DNA of 64,000 nucleotides from contig NZ_CANMSS010000012.1 in assembly GCF_947500695.1 (NCBI RefSeq), forward strand, positions 88,087 to 152,086, given 5' to 3'. Positions 16,251 to 24,776 of the stretch are shown here, one piece after another; the first letter of the stretch is position 1; every line of letters begins with the position of its first letter. Under the pieces are notes generated by a model that saw only the letters and a program-made list of their open reading frames with translations, was not told the DNA's origin and searched no databases. This stretch comes from an uncultured Pseudoteredinibacter sp. GTDB taxonomy: Bacteria > Pseudomonadota > Gammaproteobacteria > Pseudomonadales > Cellvibrionaceae. The position numbers and the translations under genes were made by a program.

Positions 16251-17555
16251 ATGAGAATAATTTTTTTCATATTGCTTTTAGCAATAAATGCGGCTGTTTG
16301 TAACTTTGCATTGGCAAATGATATCTCCTTGCAGGATGAGAACTCTGAGTTTGCCACCCGTAGCTGCAAATTGAAGCAATATATAAAACACAAAACAGCA
16401 CTGCCTGCTGATTGCCGCTGCGGCTCAAATCGCTCAAATTCAAGTGGTCTAAACGTTTGTCAAAGGCCAACTGAAGTCGCTAGAAATATGGGTGTTAATA
16501 TTGGTAAGGGGCCTTCATTCGCAAACTATTATAATTCACGGTTAACCGGTGGTTTCATTGATTATAAAAACAATGAGCTTATTGCTTCTGTTCAATGGGG
16601 CTCAGGAAAAGAGTCTAGAGGCTTAATTGTAGCTTACGATATGTCTGATTGGTCTCGCCGTTTTGTGAGTGGAGATGCTCAAGATGAATATGGGCACCAT
16701 GTAATTGCTAAAGGACCCAGTTTTTTTAAGTTAAAAGATGTTCAAGCTGGTAAAGATGGATACTGGTACGGGTTCTCCCATGAGCAGGTTAAAGGAGGTG
16801 GCTTAAGAATCTTGCAAATTGACCCCAAAACTGGTGAACGCAAGTTAATTTGGGCTGGCAGAGATAATAGCTATGGCCAGTGCCCTTCAGGCAGAAAGAT
16901 AGTTAGAAACGATTCTCAGAAGTATGTCCAGTACACACAAGAGGCTTTCGCTGTAGATCCATCAAATGGCTCGTTCCTACTCACGTTTAGCAACAACAAA
17001 ATGGGTGGCACAGGTATAGCACGTATTTCATCAGATGGATCAACTTGTAACTTTGTCACCTTGAGTGGTAGTCGCGACGATAATCTTAAAGTAGGCAGAG
17101 GTTTTGATCTACGAGGCCCAATGCTAGGTTTGTATATCCACGCCGGGAAAATTTTCACGCACTCCAGTGGGGAGAAGACCTTTTACGAGATAGACCCAAA
17201 CAATGGCAACCGAAAAGCTTTAGCACGTAAAGGCCCTAAACCACCCGCATGGAGACGGGTAGCATGGGACGAAGAACGGAAGGTATTTTGGGTTTCTGGA
17301 AAGATGAACTCTGTTTCTATTGCCGCCTTTGATCCCGCAAAGAAAAAGTACCTCATTGCCCACAAGAGTTGCGGAAAAAAGTTCCCTTGGGCGTGGTACC
17401 CCCTGTGTATGGGTGGCCCGATAAGAATCAACTCTCTTAACTACGGCCCAATGTGGCTAAACAAAAAGACTGGCAATCTTCTTTTTGGACAGGATTTGAT
17501 TGGCATTGTCGAATTCGAACCATCAACTGGAAATTCAATCAATCGTAGCTTCTAA
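16251..17555 (+). CDS. Secreted protein, probable beta-propeller, unknown function
   Basis: 434 residues with a signal peptide (cut near 'NFALAND'). Not matched to a named family. Repeated patterns of the kind 'LIVAYDMSDWSRR', 'LRILQIDPKTGERKLIW', 'AFAVDPSNGSFLLTF', 'FYEIDPNNGNRKAL' and 'IAAFDPAKKKYLI' look like propeller blades. Paired cysteines ('CRCGSNRSNSSGLNVC' and others) suggest disulfides in the periplasm or outside the cell. AGGA ribosome site and ATG fit well. Only 25 bases separate it from the next gene, encoding an anchored protein, so the two form an operon. Function open. Confidence 0.75.
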   Translation: MRIIFFILLLAINAAVCNFALANDISLQDENSEFATRSCKLKQYIKHKTALPADCRCGSNRSNSSGLNVCQRPTEVARNMGVNIGKGPSFANYYNSRLTGGFIDYKNNELIASVQWGSGKESRGLIVAYDMSDWSRRFVSGDAQDEYGHHVIAKGPSFFKLKDVQAGKDGYWYGFSHEQVKGGGLRILQIDPKTGERKLIWAGRDNSYGQCPSGRKIVRNDSQKYVQYTQEAFAVDPSNGSFLLTFSNNKMGGTGIARISSDGSTCNFVTLSGSRDDNLKVGRGFDLRGPMLGLYIHAGKIFTHSSGEKTFYEIDPNNGNRKALARKGPKPPAWRRVAWDEERKVFWVSGKMNSVSIAAFDPAKKKYLIAHKSCGKKFPWAWYPLCMGGPIRINSLNYGPMWLNKKTGNLLFGQDLIGIVEFEPSTGNSINRSF

Positions 17556-17580
17556 CTTATTTAACTAATGAGACTTATAT

Positions 17581-18267
17581 ATGTATAAAATTAAAGCTAT
17601 AGCTTTTATGCTAGTGTCACTATTTAGCACCTCTGTAATTGCAGATCCATTTGTGTATGGCATTACCACGTTTACCGCAGCCAATGGTAATACCGGCATA
17701 TTTTCAGGTAGCAACAGTGTTCCCGTAACTTTTTATGTGACGCTCGATAATGGTGGTAATTCTAGGTTGAATCAAACCTGGGCAGTTAGTGATATTCAGG
17801 AAGTAAGTTTTGTTCTGAATGGTGTTAGGGTTAGCACAATTAATACCCAAGCTCCAAGCTATATCCTAAATGCTACCGGTACAACCACCACCTTTCAAAG
17901 CGATACATCAGGAAACATGACCCTTGTACCCAATGGTATCACGGGAAGTAACTCATCAGCAGGGGCAGTCACCGTCGGGAGTGACCCAAGCTTATTGGTT
18001 GACTGGGATTTATTGGGCCCTGTTTTCTACTCTTCTAACCTTGGTGCAAATCAATTTTTGTTGTTAAACCCTCCTTTATTAGCAAGTGCTCCTAGTAACT
18101 GGATTTTCTATTCGTCTGGTGCACCATCTGGCGGGGGGAGTAGCGGCGGCTTACCTTCGGCTGGAGTTTCTTCTCATTCAGTGCCCAGCTTACCTATCTA
18201 TGGAGCTGTTTTCTTAGCCTTATTGATGTTTACTTTTGGTTCACGCCGAGCAAAGCTTAATAGTTAA
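17581..18267 (+). CDS. Secreted protein with VPxLP C-terminal anchor
   Basis: 228 residues with a signal peptide ending near 'SVIADP', a Ser/Thr/Asn/Gly-rich low-complexity body typical of surface proteins, a Gly/Ser linker ('SGGGSSGGLPSAG') and a C-terminal tripartite sorting signal: 'HSVPSLPIYG', a hydrophobic helix and 'GSRRAK'. The tail matches that of the NIDO protein at 11.5-12.4 kb, so one sorting enzyme elsewhere in the genome probably handles both. Second gene of an operon ending at a strong terminator. Function unknown; matrix or surface role is likely. Confidence 0.75.
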   Translation: MYKIKAIAFMLVSLFSTSVIADPFVYGITTFTAANGNTGIFSGSNSVPVTFYVTLDNGGNSRLNQTWAVSDIQEVSFVLNGVRVSTINTQAPSYILNATGTTTTFQSDTSGNMTLVPNGITGSNSSAGAVTVGSDPSLLVDWDLLGPVFYSSNLGANQFLLLNPPLLASAPSNWIFYSSGAPSGGGSSGGLPSAGVSSHSVPSLPIYGAVFLALLMFTFGSRRAKLNS

Positions 18268-18276
18268 GCTGCTTAT

Positions 18277-18311
18277 GCAACTGCAGTCCCTTTGCCTGCA
18301 GTTGCTTTTTT
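18277..18311 (+). terminator. Intrinsic terminator of the secreted-protein operon
   Basis: Ten-base stem GCAACTGCAG / CTGCAGTTGC with a 9-base loop, followed by TTTTTT, directly after the 17581-18267 gene. Confidence 0.9.
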
Positions 18312-18887
18312 CTCTGGGTGGGGCTATTAAATTATTTCATCAGAAATTGGGCAGGGGTGGATATCAAAGCCTGGTACGTTACCTAGATGATTATACGGTT
18401 AGCGTATTATTGTCTAAATAGAGTGTTGCGAATTGTGGAGTACGCTATCCATAGAGTGCGCTTTGCACTTCGATTGTATCGCCCCCTAGGCCTTATCTTC
18501 ATTCAACTGTGTCATCCGATTTGTCGGTTTAGCGGTAGGCAATGGCGCTGGAATAAGCGGCGGCTAAGGTAGGCTAAATTCAATCTTCCCCTCTTGAATA
18601 AGCTCAATTTCAAAACTATTTAGTGTAGAGAAAATTGTCTGTATGTTAATTATGTTATCTGAGCGGTGGAGTATTAAGAGCGCGTTATATAAAAACCTAG
18701 CAGTTACTAAGCTACCAGTCTTTTCGAATTGGTGATGAGTAAGAAAAAGCTAGCAGCTAATAGATAGTCTTTTTTGTGGAAATTCGCGGGAACAAGCTAC
18801 ATTTTATAGCAGTTAAAGGTTGCATGCTTAAGGTCTGTTGGTTAAGGGTAAACCCTAGAGATACTAGTTTTTGAATCAATGTGTTAC
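18312..18887. other. Intergenic region without supported genes
   Basis: About 575 bases. Short open frames exist at 18387-18572 but lack ribosome sites and family features. No repeat, hairpin or regulatory motif stands out. It probably reflects the join between two cargo modules of the island. Confidence 0.4.
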
Positions 18888-19757
18888 CTAGGATATGGGC
18901 AACTCTGGTTTGATATCTAGCTCCTCGATAAACCGTATGGCGGGCCCTAATGGCATGGTCTTATCGGCATCCTTTGCATATACCATGTGAACGTCCTGCC
19001 GCATCTCGAACGCCCCTTCAACTTGATACAGGTGCCCTTGTTCTAGGTGCGGTTGTACAAGTGCTCTTGGTAGGTAGGCCGCACCCTGATGGCTTAATAC
19101 GAACTCCAGGGCAATGTGACTCTGAGCGGTATGGAGCACGGGGGCGACGGGTTCCGTAAATAAGCGTGCCTGCTGTAGATTAAATGCCGTACCCCAGTCA
19201 ACAAATACATGACCAATACGTGGAACGTCCGAAAGCTGAATGCTGGCAACATTACATACCATTATCAATTCTAGGTGGCCTATCTTTTTGGACTCAAGGT
19301 CTATATTAGTGGGGGCGTCAAATACCACAGCAATATCTAATCTGCCACCAAGTAATGAGCGGATAAGGTGCTGTGATTGATTGATCTCTGTACGCATATA
19401 GAGATTTGGAAACTCGAAGGCAAGTTTGGGCAAAACCGACTGTAAAAAAGTGTCCCAAAGGTTAGATGTACCGCCAATAGAAAGCTGGAGGTTTTGCTGC
19501 TTAGGGGCCCCCACCTCTTGCACGGCCAATTGCCAGATAGCCAACAGGTTTTCAGCATGAGAAATAAGCCTCTCGCCAGCCGGTGTTAGCAGAATATTGT
19601 TACGCTGGCGAGTAAACACCTTAACTCCCATGGTGTCTTCTAGCTGCTTGATACGAGAACTTACTGCTGATTGAGTAAGGTATAGATTCTCAGCGGCATG
19701 CCCGAAATGGCGGGTTTTGGCCACCTCAAGAAATGTCCGCAATAAGTCTGTATTCAT
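18888..19757 (-). CDS. LysR-family regulator, HdfR-like
   Basis: 289 residues from the ATG at 19757. The N-terminus closely follows E. coli HdfR: 'MNTDLLRTFLEVAKTRHFG', 'ENLYLTQSAVSSRIKQLED', 'FTRQRNNILLTPAGE'. The rest is the LysR effector-binding fold. HdfR represses flhDC and regulates other genes in enterics, where it is divergent from maoP; here too it is divergent from a maoP-like gene. That conserved pairing makes the assignment stronger. It probably regulates the maoP-ATP-grasp operon from the shared intergenic region. An upstream start at 19796 would add 13 residues unlike the family. Confidence 0.88.
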   Translation of the reverse strand: MNTDLLRTFLEVAKTRHFGHAAENLYLTQSAVSSRIKQLEDTMGVKVFTRQRNNILLTPAGERLISHAENLLAIWQLAVQEVGAPKQQNLQLSIGGTSNLWDTFLQSVLPKLAFEFPNLYMRTEINQSQHLIRSLLGGRLDIAVVFDAPTNIDLESKKIGHLELIMVCNVASIQLSDVPRIGHVFVDWGTAFNLQQARLFTEPVAPVLHTAQSHIALEFVLSHQGAAYLPRALVQPHLEQGHLYQVEGAFEMRQDVHMVYAKDADKTMPLGPAIRFIEELDIKPELPIS

Positions 19758-19780
19758 CAGTACACCAGTTCGATCAAAAT

Positions 19781-19826
19781 AATCTATCGATAACAAGAAA
19801 AATCTATCATTTTACAGTCTATAGAC
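19781..19826. promoter_or_regulatory. Candidate LysR/MaoP operator region
   Basis: AATCTATC occurs at 19781 and 19801, two helical turns apart, followed by the perfect palindrome GTCTATAGAC at 19817-19826. All lie between the divergent hdfR-like and maoP-like genes. Repeats on one DNA face fit a LysR tetramer. Confidence 0.4.
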
Positions 19827-19867
19827 ACAAGTAAATAATCTCGCCTAGTCCAATTCCTCTATTAAAG

Positions 19868-20230
19868 ATGTCTATTGATATGAAAACTTCATCTTTTGCG
19901 TGTAATAGCAAATTTTATGCACAAGAGCACTTTCCTTACGGCTTAAGTCGCAGTGGAGAGTTCACTCGAGAACAAGTTTCTCTATTAGAAAACCATGGCC
20001 GCGCGTATCAAGCTTTGTGCGATGGCAGTCGAGAAGCCAACACAGAAGAAGAAAGGGGCTTTATTTTGGTTTGTCGGGGTGAAAAGGCAGCTAATAGCTC
20101 TCATGAGAAGGCTTGGTTGCGGTTTTGCGAAAAAACCCAAGGTCAGGCAGCGGTCTCCTCGCCAAGCAAAGCAGACCCTTCAGTTTCTGAGGCAAGCGGC
20201 TCAGATTTAGTATTTGATGAGGACCTATAA
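19868..20230 (+). CDS. DUF413/MaoP-like protein
   Basis: 120 residues of the DUF413 family. 'FYAQEHFPYGLSRSGEFT', 'LLENHGRAYQAL' and 'TEEERGFILVCRGE' track E. coli MaoP, a macrodomain Ori organisation protein acting with the maoS site, and 'HEKAWLRFCEK' matches its C-terminal part. The C-terminal tail is Ser/Ala/Asp-rich. Its position divergent from an HdfR-like regulator matches the enteric arrangement, yet here it lies inside an island and leads a metabolic-looking operon, ending 21 bases before the ATP-grasp gene. Whether it organises the chromosome or has an operon-specific role is unknown. ATG at 19880 is an alternative start. Confidence 0.85.
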   Translation: MSIDMKTSSFACNSKFYAQEHFPYGLSRSGEFTREQVSLLENHGRAYQALCDGSREANTEEERGFILVCRGEKAANSSHEKAWLRFCEKTQGQAAVSSPSKADPSVSEASGSDLVFDEDL

Positions 20231-20251
20231 AGGGCTTTTGGGAGAACTACT

Positions 20252-21286
20252 GTGAAAATTTGCTTTTTGATGTATCCGTGGGATCGAATAGAACCCGAAA
20301 CCGACAGTACATTAAGGTTAATACATGAGGTTGCCTCGAGGCACATCACTGTTGCAATAACAACGCCCAATAGCCTGACTATTCGCGATAGCGTGGCCTA
20401 TGCATATTGTAATGTATTGAAGAAATCGACCAAAGTAAGTACTAGCATTCCTTCTTTTTATAAGAATGCCGATTTCAAGCGCTGTAAGCTGCCCTTAGCT
20501 GGCTTTGACGCCATTATTATGCGGGCCAATCCACCGCTAGATACTACAGCACTAAACTTCCTCGATTCCGTGCGTAACGACGTTTTTATCATGAATGATA
20601 TCGATGGTCTTCGCATCGCGAATAACAAGCTATATCCCGCATCATTCAGTGGCGAGGCTGCACGCTTTATCCCTGTGACTCACGTGTCGAAGAGTCAGGA
20701 GTACCTAGAGCAAGTACTTGAAGAATCGGCAACTGATCAAATGATTATGAAGCCATTGGCTGGCTACGGTGGTCAGGGCGTCATCGTTGTAGAAAAAAGC
20801 GCCTCCCGTAGCTTTCGATCCCTTTTAGATTTCTATATTGGACGAGATCAGGGGAATTATGTGATTTTGCAGGAGTATGTGGAAGGCGCCTCCGAAGGAG
20901 ATGTACGTATATTAGTGCTCAACGGCGAACCCATTGGTGCCATGAAGCGCGTTCCATCAGATAAAGATATTCGCTCAAATATCCATGCCGGAGGCAAAGA
21001 AGTTAAGCACGTACTCACAAAAGAAGAAAAAGCGCTCTGCAAGGCTTTGGGACCACAACTCGTCCGTGATGGTTTATATCTTGTTGGCCTAGACGTTATC
21101 AATGGCAAGCTGATCGAGGTGAATGTGCTAAGCCCAGGAGGTATCACCAGAATCAATAAATTGAATCGTGTGAAACTGCAAAAGACGATTATCGACTTTG
21201 TTGAAAATGTAGTGTCTACGCGTGAAATGGTGATTGAAAGAAAAAACAATTTTCGTAAGGTTATTGAAGATGCTGAAGTTATCTGA
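20252..21286 (+). CDS. Glutathione-synthetase-like ATP-grasp ligase
   Basis: 344 residues with the GshB architecture: an N-terminal domain with 'PLAGFDAIIMRANPPLDT' and 'VFIMNDIDGLRIANNKLY', then an ATP-grasp domain with 'MKPLAGYGGQGVIVVEK', 'LQEYVEGASEGDVRILVLNG', 'AMKRVPSDKDIRSNIHAGGK' and 'VGLDVINGKLIEVNVLSPGG' (metal ligands E and N). It should form an amide bond from a carboxyl phosphate. No gamma-glutamylcysteine synthetase is adjacent, and the operon partner is a metallopeptidase-amidohydrolase fusion, so a peptide or amino-acid ligase other than true GshB is plausible. GTG start with GGGAGAA upstream. The end overlaps the next gene by 17 bases. Confidence 0.87.
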   Translation: MKICFLMYPWDRIEPETDSTLRLIHEVASRHITVAITTPNSLTIRDSVAYAYCNVLKKSTKVSTSIPSFYKNADFKRCKLPLAGFDAIIMRANPPLDTTALNFLDSVRNDVFIMNDIDGLRIANNKLYPASFSGEAARFIPVTHVSKSQEYLEQVLEESATDQMIMKPLAGYGGQGVIVVEKSASRSFRSLLDFYIGRDQGNYVILQEYVEGASEGDVRILVLNGEPIGAMKRVPSDKDIRSNIHAGGKEVKHVLTKEEKALCKALGPQLVRDGLYLVGLDVINGKLIEVNVLSPGGITRINKLNRVKLQKTIIDFVENVVSTREMVIERKNNFRKVIEDAEVI

Positions 21287-23312
21287 AGCGGAGATCATTA
21301 AGCGAATTACGGCCGGTGAGCTGTTTGAGTGCGAGATAGAAGACGGCAGTTTTCTACTCAAGGTAGAATCCCATACTCCTGCCATTTGCACAGCGATACA
21401 TGCAGGGCATCAGTTTAGGTCAAGGCTAGAAGACTTATGCTTACTTAATGAAGGTGAGCGCTTATATGAAGAGGACCCGTACACTGACCAGCTTATCCAA
21501 GCTATGCCGATTACTTTGGTCGCTCAAGACTCTCGTTATGAGTATGATTTAAATCGCCCTATCTCTAGCTGTCTATACAAGACGGCTTGGGGCAAAGAGG
21601 TTTGGACGAAAAAGCTCCCTTTGAAAGAGCGAAATATCAGTATTAAAAAGCACCAGTCTTTCTATCGAGTGCTGGATGCCTTGGTGAGTTTTATCGAACA
21701 ACGATTTGGAGCTTCGTTAATCTTTGATGTTCACTCATACAATTTTTTACGTCAAGCTGAAGACAGTCCTACTTTTAATCTTGGTACAGAACAAATTGAC
21801 AAAGAACGATGGCAGTACGTCGTTGACTTATGCGTGTCAAAGTTATCTAAGATTGAATTACCCAATCTGCCTGTAAACTTTAGGGAAAACGGGGTATTTC
21901 ATGGGCGAGGGTATTTGATTGCACATATCAACAGCCGCTTCCAAAATAGCCTTGTTTTGCCTCTGGAGGTAAAAAAGATCTTCATGGATGAAATGACTGG
22001 CGAGCTCTACCCATTGGTGATGCAGGCTATGAGCCAGCAGTTCAAGAACTGCCTAGTGGATATTTCGGCCATTTTCTCGCGCCGATTCACGTCTAAGCGA
22101 CGTGTGACAAAATCTGACATGTTGACGGAGAAGATGGACCCGTCGATTCTCAAAGTTGACCGAGCTTTGTACCGCTTAGCCAAGGGCCTAGAAACTCTGT
22201 ACTACATTAACCCGATAAATATCCCATCTGAAAGTAAATGTTTCTTTAAGGGTAAGGGAAAGTACCAGCCTAGCTTTCAATATCGCCCTCTAGACATTGA
22301 TCCATATCAGTTTCGTGAGAAACTTTACCGCTTACCCGTAGATACTATTCGAGATCCTAGCATTCAATCACTTTACCGTGATGTGATAGATGGTTTGAGT
22401 GAAAAAATTGATTTACTGGTAAAAGCAGGCCAGGCTGACTTTCTATATGAATCCCTCAAATACTATGGAGAACCAACTATTAGTGATGAGCAAAATGCTC
22501 GCTTTTTACTTCATGCAAATGGAATAGGACACGAAGATGAAGAGCGCGTCACAACCGAACAGCTAATTAGTCGCTTTAAAGAGGCCGCGAGCCAATGGGG
22601 GATGGGGTGTAAGGTAGAAAGCAGTGCGAAATTGGTCGCCTCAGCGATGGTATCAAATAGCCGTAAGGCTGTGCTTATTGCTAAGAATCTGAAGTTAAGC
22701 AATACCGAAGCTCAAAGCCTATTGCACCATGAGCTGGGTGTGCATATGGCCACGACACTGAATGCGGCTTCACAACGATTGAAGGTTTTCTCTTTGGGGT
22801 TACCTGGCAATACATTGACGCAGGAAGGACTGGCAATTCTTAACGAGTATCAATCTGGAAACATGAGCCTTAAACGCCTTCGCGGTCTAGCCCTGAGGGT
22901 TCTTGCTGTGAAAGAAATGCTGAAATATGGTGATTTCAGACACACTTATGCTTTTTTACATGAAGAACATAGACTTTCAGAGAGCGAAGCGTTCAAGTTA
23001 GCCGTTAGAGTGCATCGTGGTGGTGGTTTTACTAAAGATTATTTATATCTCAATGGTGTTGGTTTGGCTTTAGAAACAATAAAGACGCAAGACATTAAAA
23101 ACCTTTACGTGGGCAAGACAGGTTTTGCCTATTTGCCCATCATTAATGAGATGGTTGATCGACAATTAGTGAAGGCACCAAAATTTTTTCCAGAGTTTCT
23201 GGAAAAACCAGTTGCGAACACTCCTGTACTCGATTATCTAATGAGCTGTATTCGTTCAAGTGATAGATCGTTTCCGAAGAAATACGCCCATTCAAATGGT
23301 GTTGCGGCTTAG
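21270..23312 (+). CDS. N-formylglutamate amidohydrolase-like + DUF1704 (QEGLA) metallopeptidase fusion
   Basis: 680 residues. The N-terminal 270 residues resemble the FGase fold: 'CTAIHAGHQFR', 'EEDPYTDQLI', 'DSRYEYDLNRPIS', 'SLIFDVHSYNF', 'HGRGYLIAHI'. The C-terminal part (about 310-640) is DUF1704, the family labelled 'flavohemoglobin expression-modulating QEGLA motif protein' and related to eukaryotic MATCAP tubulin carboxypeptidases. The zinc site H487-E488-x3-H492 ('HHELGVH') and Q518-E519-G-L-A are intact. Expected chemistry is release of a C-terminal or amide-linked residue. It follows the ATP-grasp ligase with overlap, pairing bond-making with bond-breaking. The chosen ATG replaces a TTG 36 bases upstream. 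Confidence 0.85.
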   Translation: MLKLSEAEIIKRITAGELFECEIEDGSFLLKVESHTPAICTAIHAGHQFRSRLEDLCLLNEGERLYEEDPYTDQLIQAMPITLVAQDSRYEYDLNRPISSCLYKTAWGKEVWTKKLPLKERNISIKKHQSFYRVLDALVSFIEQRFGASLIFDVHSYNFLRQAEDSPTFNLGTEQIDKERWQYVVDLCVSKLSKIELPNLPVNFRENGVFHGRGYLIAHINSRFQNSLVLPLEVKKIFMDEMTGELYPLVMQAMSQQFKNCLVDISAIFSRRFTSKRRVTKSDMLTEKMDPSILKVDRALYRLAKGLETLYYINPINIPSESKCFFKGKGKYQPSFQYRPLDIDPYQFREKLYRLPVDTIRDPSIQSLYRDVIDGLSEKIDLLVKAGQADFLYESLKYYGEPTISDEQNARFLLHANGIGHEDEERVTTEQLISRFKEAASQWGMGCKVESSAKLVASAMVSNSRKAVLIAKNLKLSNTEAQSLLHHELGVHMATTLNAASQRLKVFSLGLPGNTLTQEGLAILNEYQSGNMSLKRLRGLALRVLAVKEMLKYGDFRHTYAFLHEEHRLSESEAFKLAVRVHRGGGFTKDYLYLNGVGLALETIKTQDIKNLYVGKTGFAYLPIINEMVDRQLVKAPKFFPEFLEKPVANTPVLDYLMSCIRSSDRSFPKKYAHSNGVAA

Positions 23313-23375
23313 AGTAAGTGATTCAAAGTTAGAAGATCGAAAACTAAATATCAATAATATTGTGAAGGGAGAGCC

Positions 23376-24251
23376 ATGGAGTTTCCGGAGTTTTTCTTGC
23401 TATTGGATTTGATAAATAAGCACAAGCTGGTCGCCTCAGTGGTATTGATATTGGCTTTGCTTATTATCAGGTTTCTAATAGTGTTCTTCTTGAAGTCAAG
23501 GCCCGCTGGTGAAAACGAACTGCCTAAACGCCTGATAAATACGATTAGCAATGTAACCAGCTTGCTAATGTTTGTAGGTTTAATAGTGGTTTGGCTGTCT
23601 GAAATACGGTTTGTAGCTCTGTCTATAGCTACGTTTTCCGTAGCTCTTGTCTTGGCTGCCCGTGAGTTTATACAGTGTGTGATAGGCGCTTTTTACCTTG
23701 CTAGCACAAGGTTATTCAGTGTAGGGGATTGGATTAAAGTAGGGGAATCAAACGGGGAAGTTATACGAAGTGATTGGTTGAGTACAAGCCTGCTGGAGGT
23801 CGATATGGAGTCTCATGGCTATTCTTACACGGGTAGGACGTTGGTTATTCCTAATAATCAATTTGTATCCCATAGTGTTGCAAATTTAAATTTTATGCGC
23901 CGATATGTGGCTCACTCATTCTCTATCGTATGTCTTCCAAATGGAGAAAACCCGTTTAAATATGTTGACTATTTGATTGAAAAGTCTGAGGTATATTGCC
24001 AATCGTTCAGTGAAGTGGCGGAACGTTATAGCGGTCTTATTGAAAATAGATTGGGTATAACTCTACATGGACCTGGGCCCAGTGTGCGTATTACCACTAC
24101 TGAGCTCGGAAGGCTGGATTTCTCGATAACAATTTTCTGCCCAACACATGATGCCGTTGAGCTAGAGCAAAAGATTACTAGAGACTTTCTTGAGGTGCTT
24201 TATTTGGAAAGTCCCGGAATCCAAGGGGAAGACAAATTGGATAAGGAGTAA
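23376..24251 (+). CDS. MscS-family mechanosensitive ion channel
   Basis: 291 residues with about four hydrophobic helices (residues 15-35, 50-75, 75-120), the last one 'ALVLAAREFIQCVIGAFYLA' being the pore-lining type. It is followed by the MscS beta domain 'RLFSVGDWIKVGESNGEVIR', 'DWLSTSLLEVD' and 'LVIPNNQFVSH', then an alpha/beta cytoplasmic cage domain. These inner-membrane channels open on membrane tension and release small solutes. GGAGAG 2-3 bases before a clear ATG. It lies 63 bases after the DUF1704 gene and probably belongs to the same operon. Confidence 0.9.
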   Translation: MEFPEFFLLLDLINKHKLVASVVLILALLIIRFLIVFFLKSRPAGENELPKRLINTISNVTSLLMFVGLIVVWLSEIRFVALSIATFSVALVLAAREFIQCVIGAFYLASTRLFSVGDWIKVGESNGEVIRSDWLSTSLLEVDMESHGYSYTGRTLVIPNNQFVSHSVANLNFMRRYVAHSFSIVCLPNGENPFKYVDYLIEKSEVYCQSFSEVAERYSGLIENRLGITLHGPGPSVRITTTELGRLDFSITIFCPTHDAVELEQKITRDFLEVLYLESPGIQGEDKLDKE

Positions 24252-24293
24252 TACTCACCAAGTAAAATTGGAGGCTTGCTACCGGCTCAAGGA

Positions 24294-24776
24294 TCAGCTG
24301 TTCGTCGGGTTTTTGATAACTGCTTTTTGTAAAATTAAGTTGTTAGGGTATGTTGCTAGGCCTTGGCTGGTGTTAATTAAGACATGAAACAACGCTATTT
24401 CTTCAATTTCACCAACGATTTCAGAGTCTTTATCTAGTATTCTAATCTTGTCTCCGACACGATAGGGAAAACCAAAGAAGATAATAAGGCTGGCGGTGAT
24501 GTTGCTCAGTATCGACCATTGTGCAAAAAGAGCTACACCTAAAACAGCAAATATAGACGATAAAAATATAGTTATCTGTGTGTATTCTAGGCCTAAGAAA
24601 GTTATCGTTAGAGTGGTGTAGAAGGCAATAAGTACGAGATTAATCGTTTTAGATATATACTTCACCCTATATTGACTAACGGATTTTGAGGTCCCAAACC
24701 TAGCTATAGCTGAGTTTGTGAACTTTATACTTAGAAGTAATCCTGCAATGGCAAGAATTGGGATTATGAATTCCAT
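24294..24776 (-). CDS. Short MscS-domain membrane protein
   Basis: 160 residues: one N-terminal helix, two further helices and a short MscS beta domain ('FFGFPYRVGDKIRILDKDSE', 'GEIEEIALFHVLINTSQ', 'LATYPNNLILQKAV'). It stops after the beta domain and lacks the C-terminal cage of full MscS channels; this short form exists as a family, so it need not be truncated. Last gene of a three-gene membrane-protein operon; its start overlaps the DUF1003 gene by 13 bases. Confidence 0.82.
   Translation of the reverse strand: MEFIIPILAIAGLLLSIKFTNSAIARFGTSKSVSQYRVKYISKTINLVLIAFYTTLTITFLGLEYTQITIFLSSIFAVLGVALFAQWSILSNITASLIIFFGFPYRVGDKIRILDKDSEIVGEIEEIALFHVLINTSQGLATYPNNLILQKAVIKNPTNS

Noticed and set aside
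16124..16470. Minus-strand open frames overlapping the beta-propeller gene start
   Set aside because: They overlap a gene with a good ribosome site, signal peptide and coding pattern. They are antisense shadows.
18387..18572. 61-codon arginine-rich frame
   Set aside because: No ribosome site, no family similarity, and it lies in a region without other coding signs.
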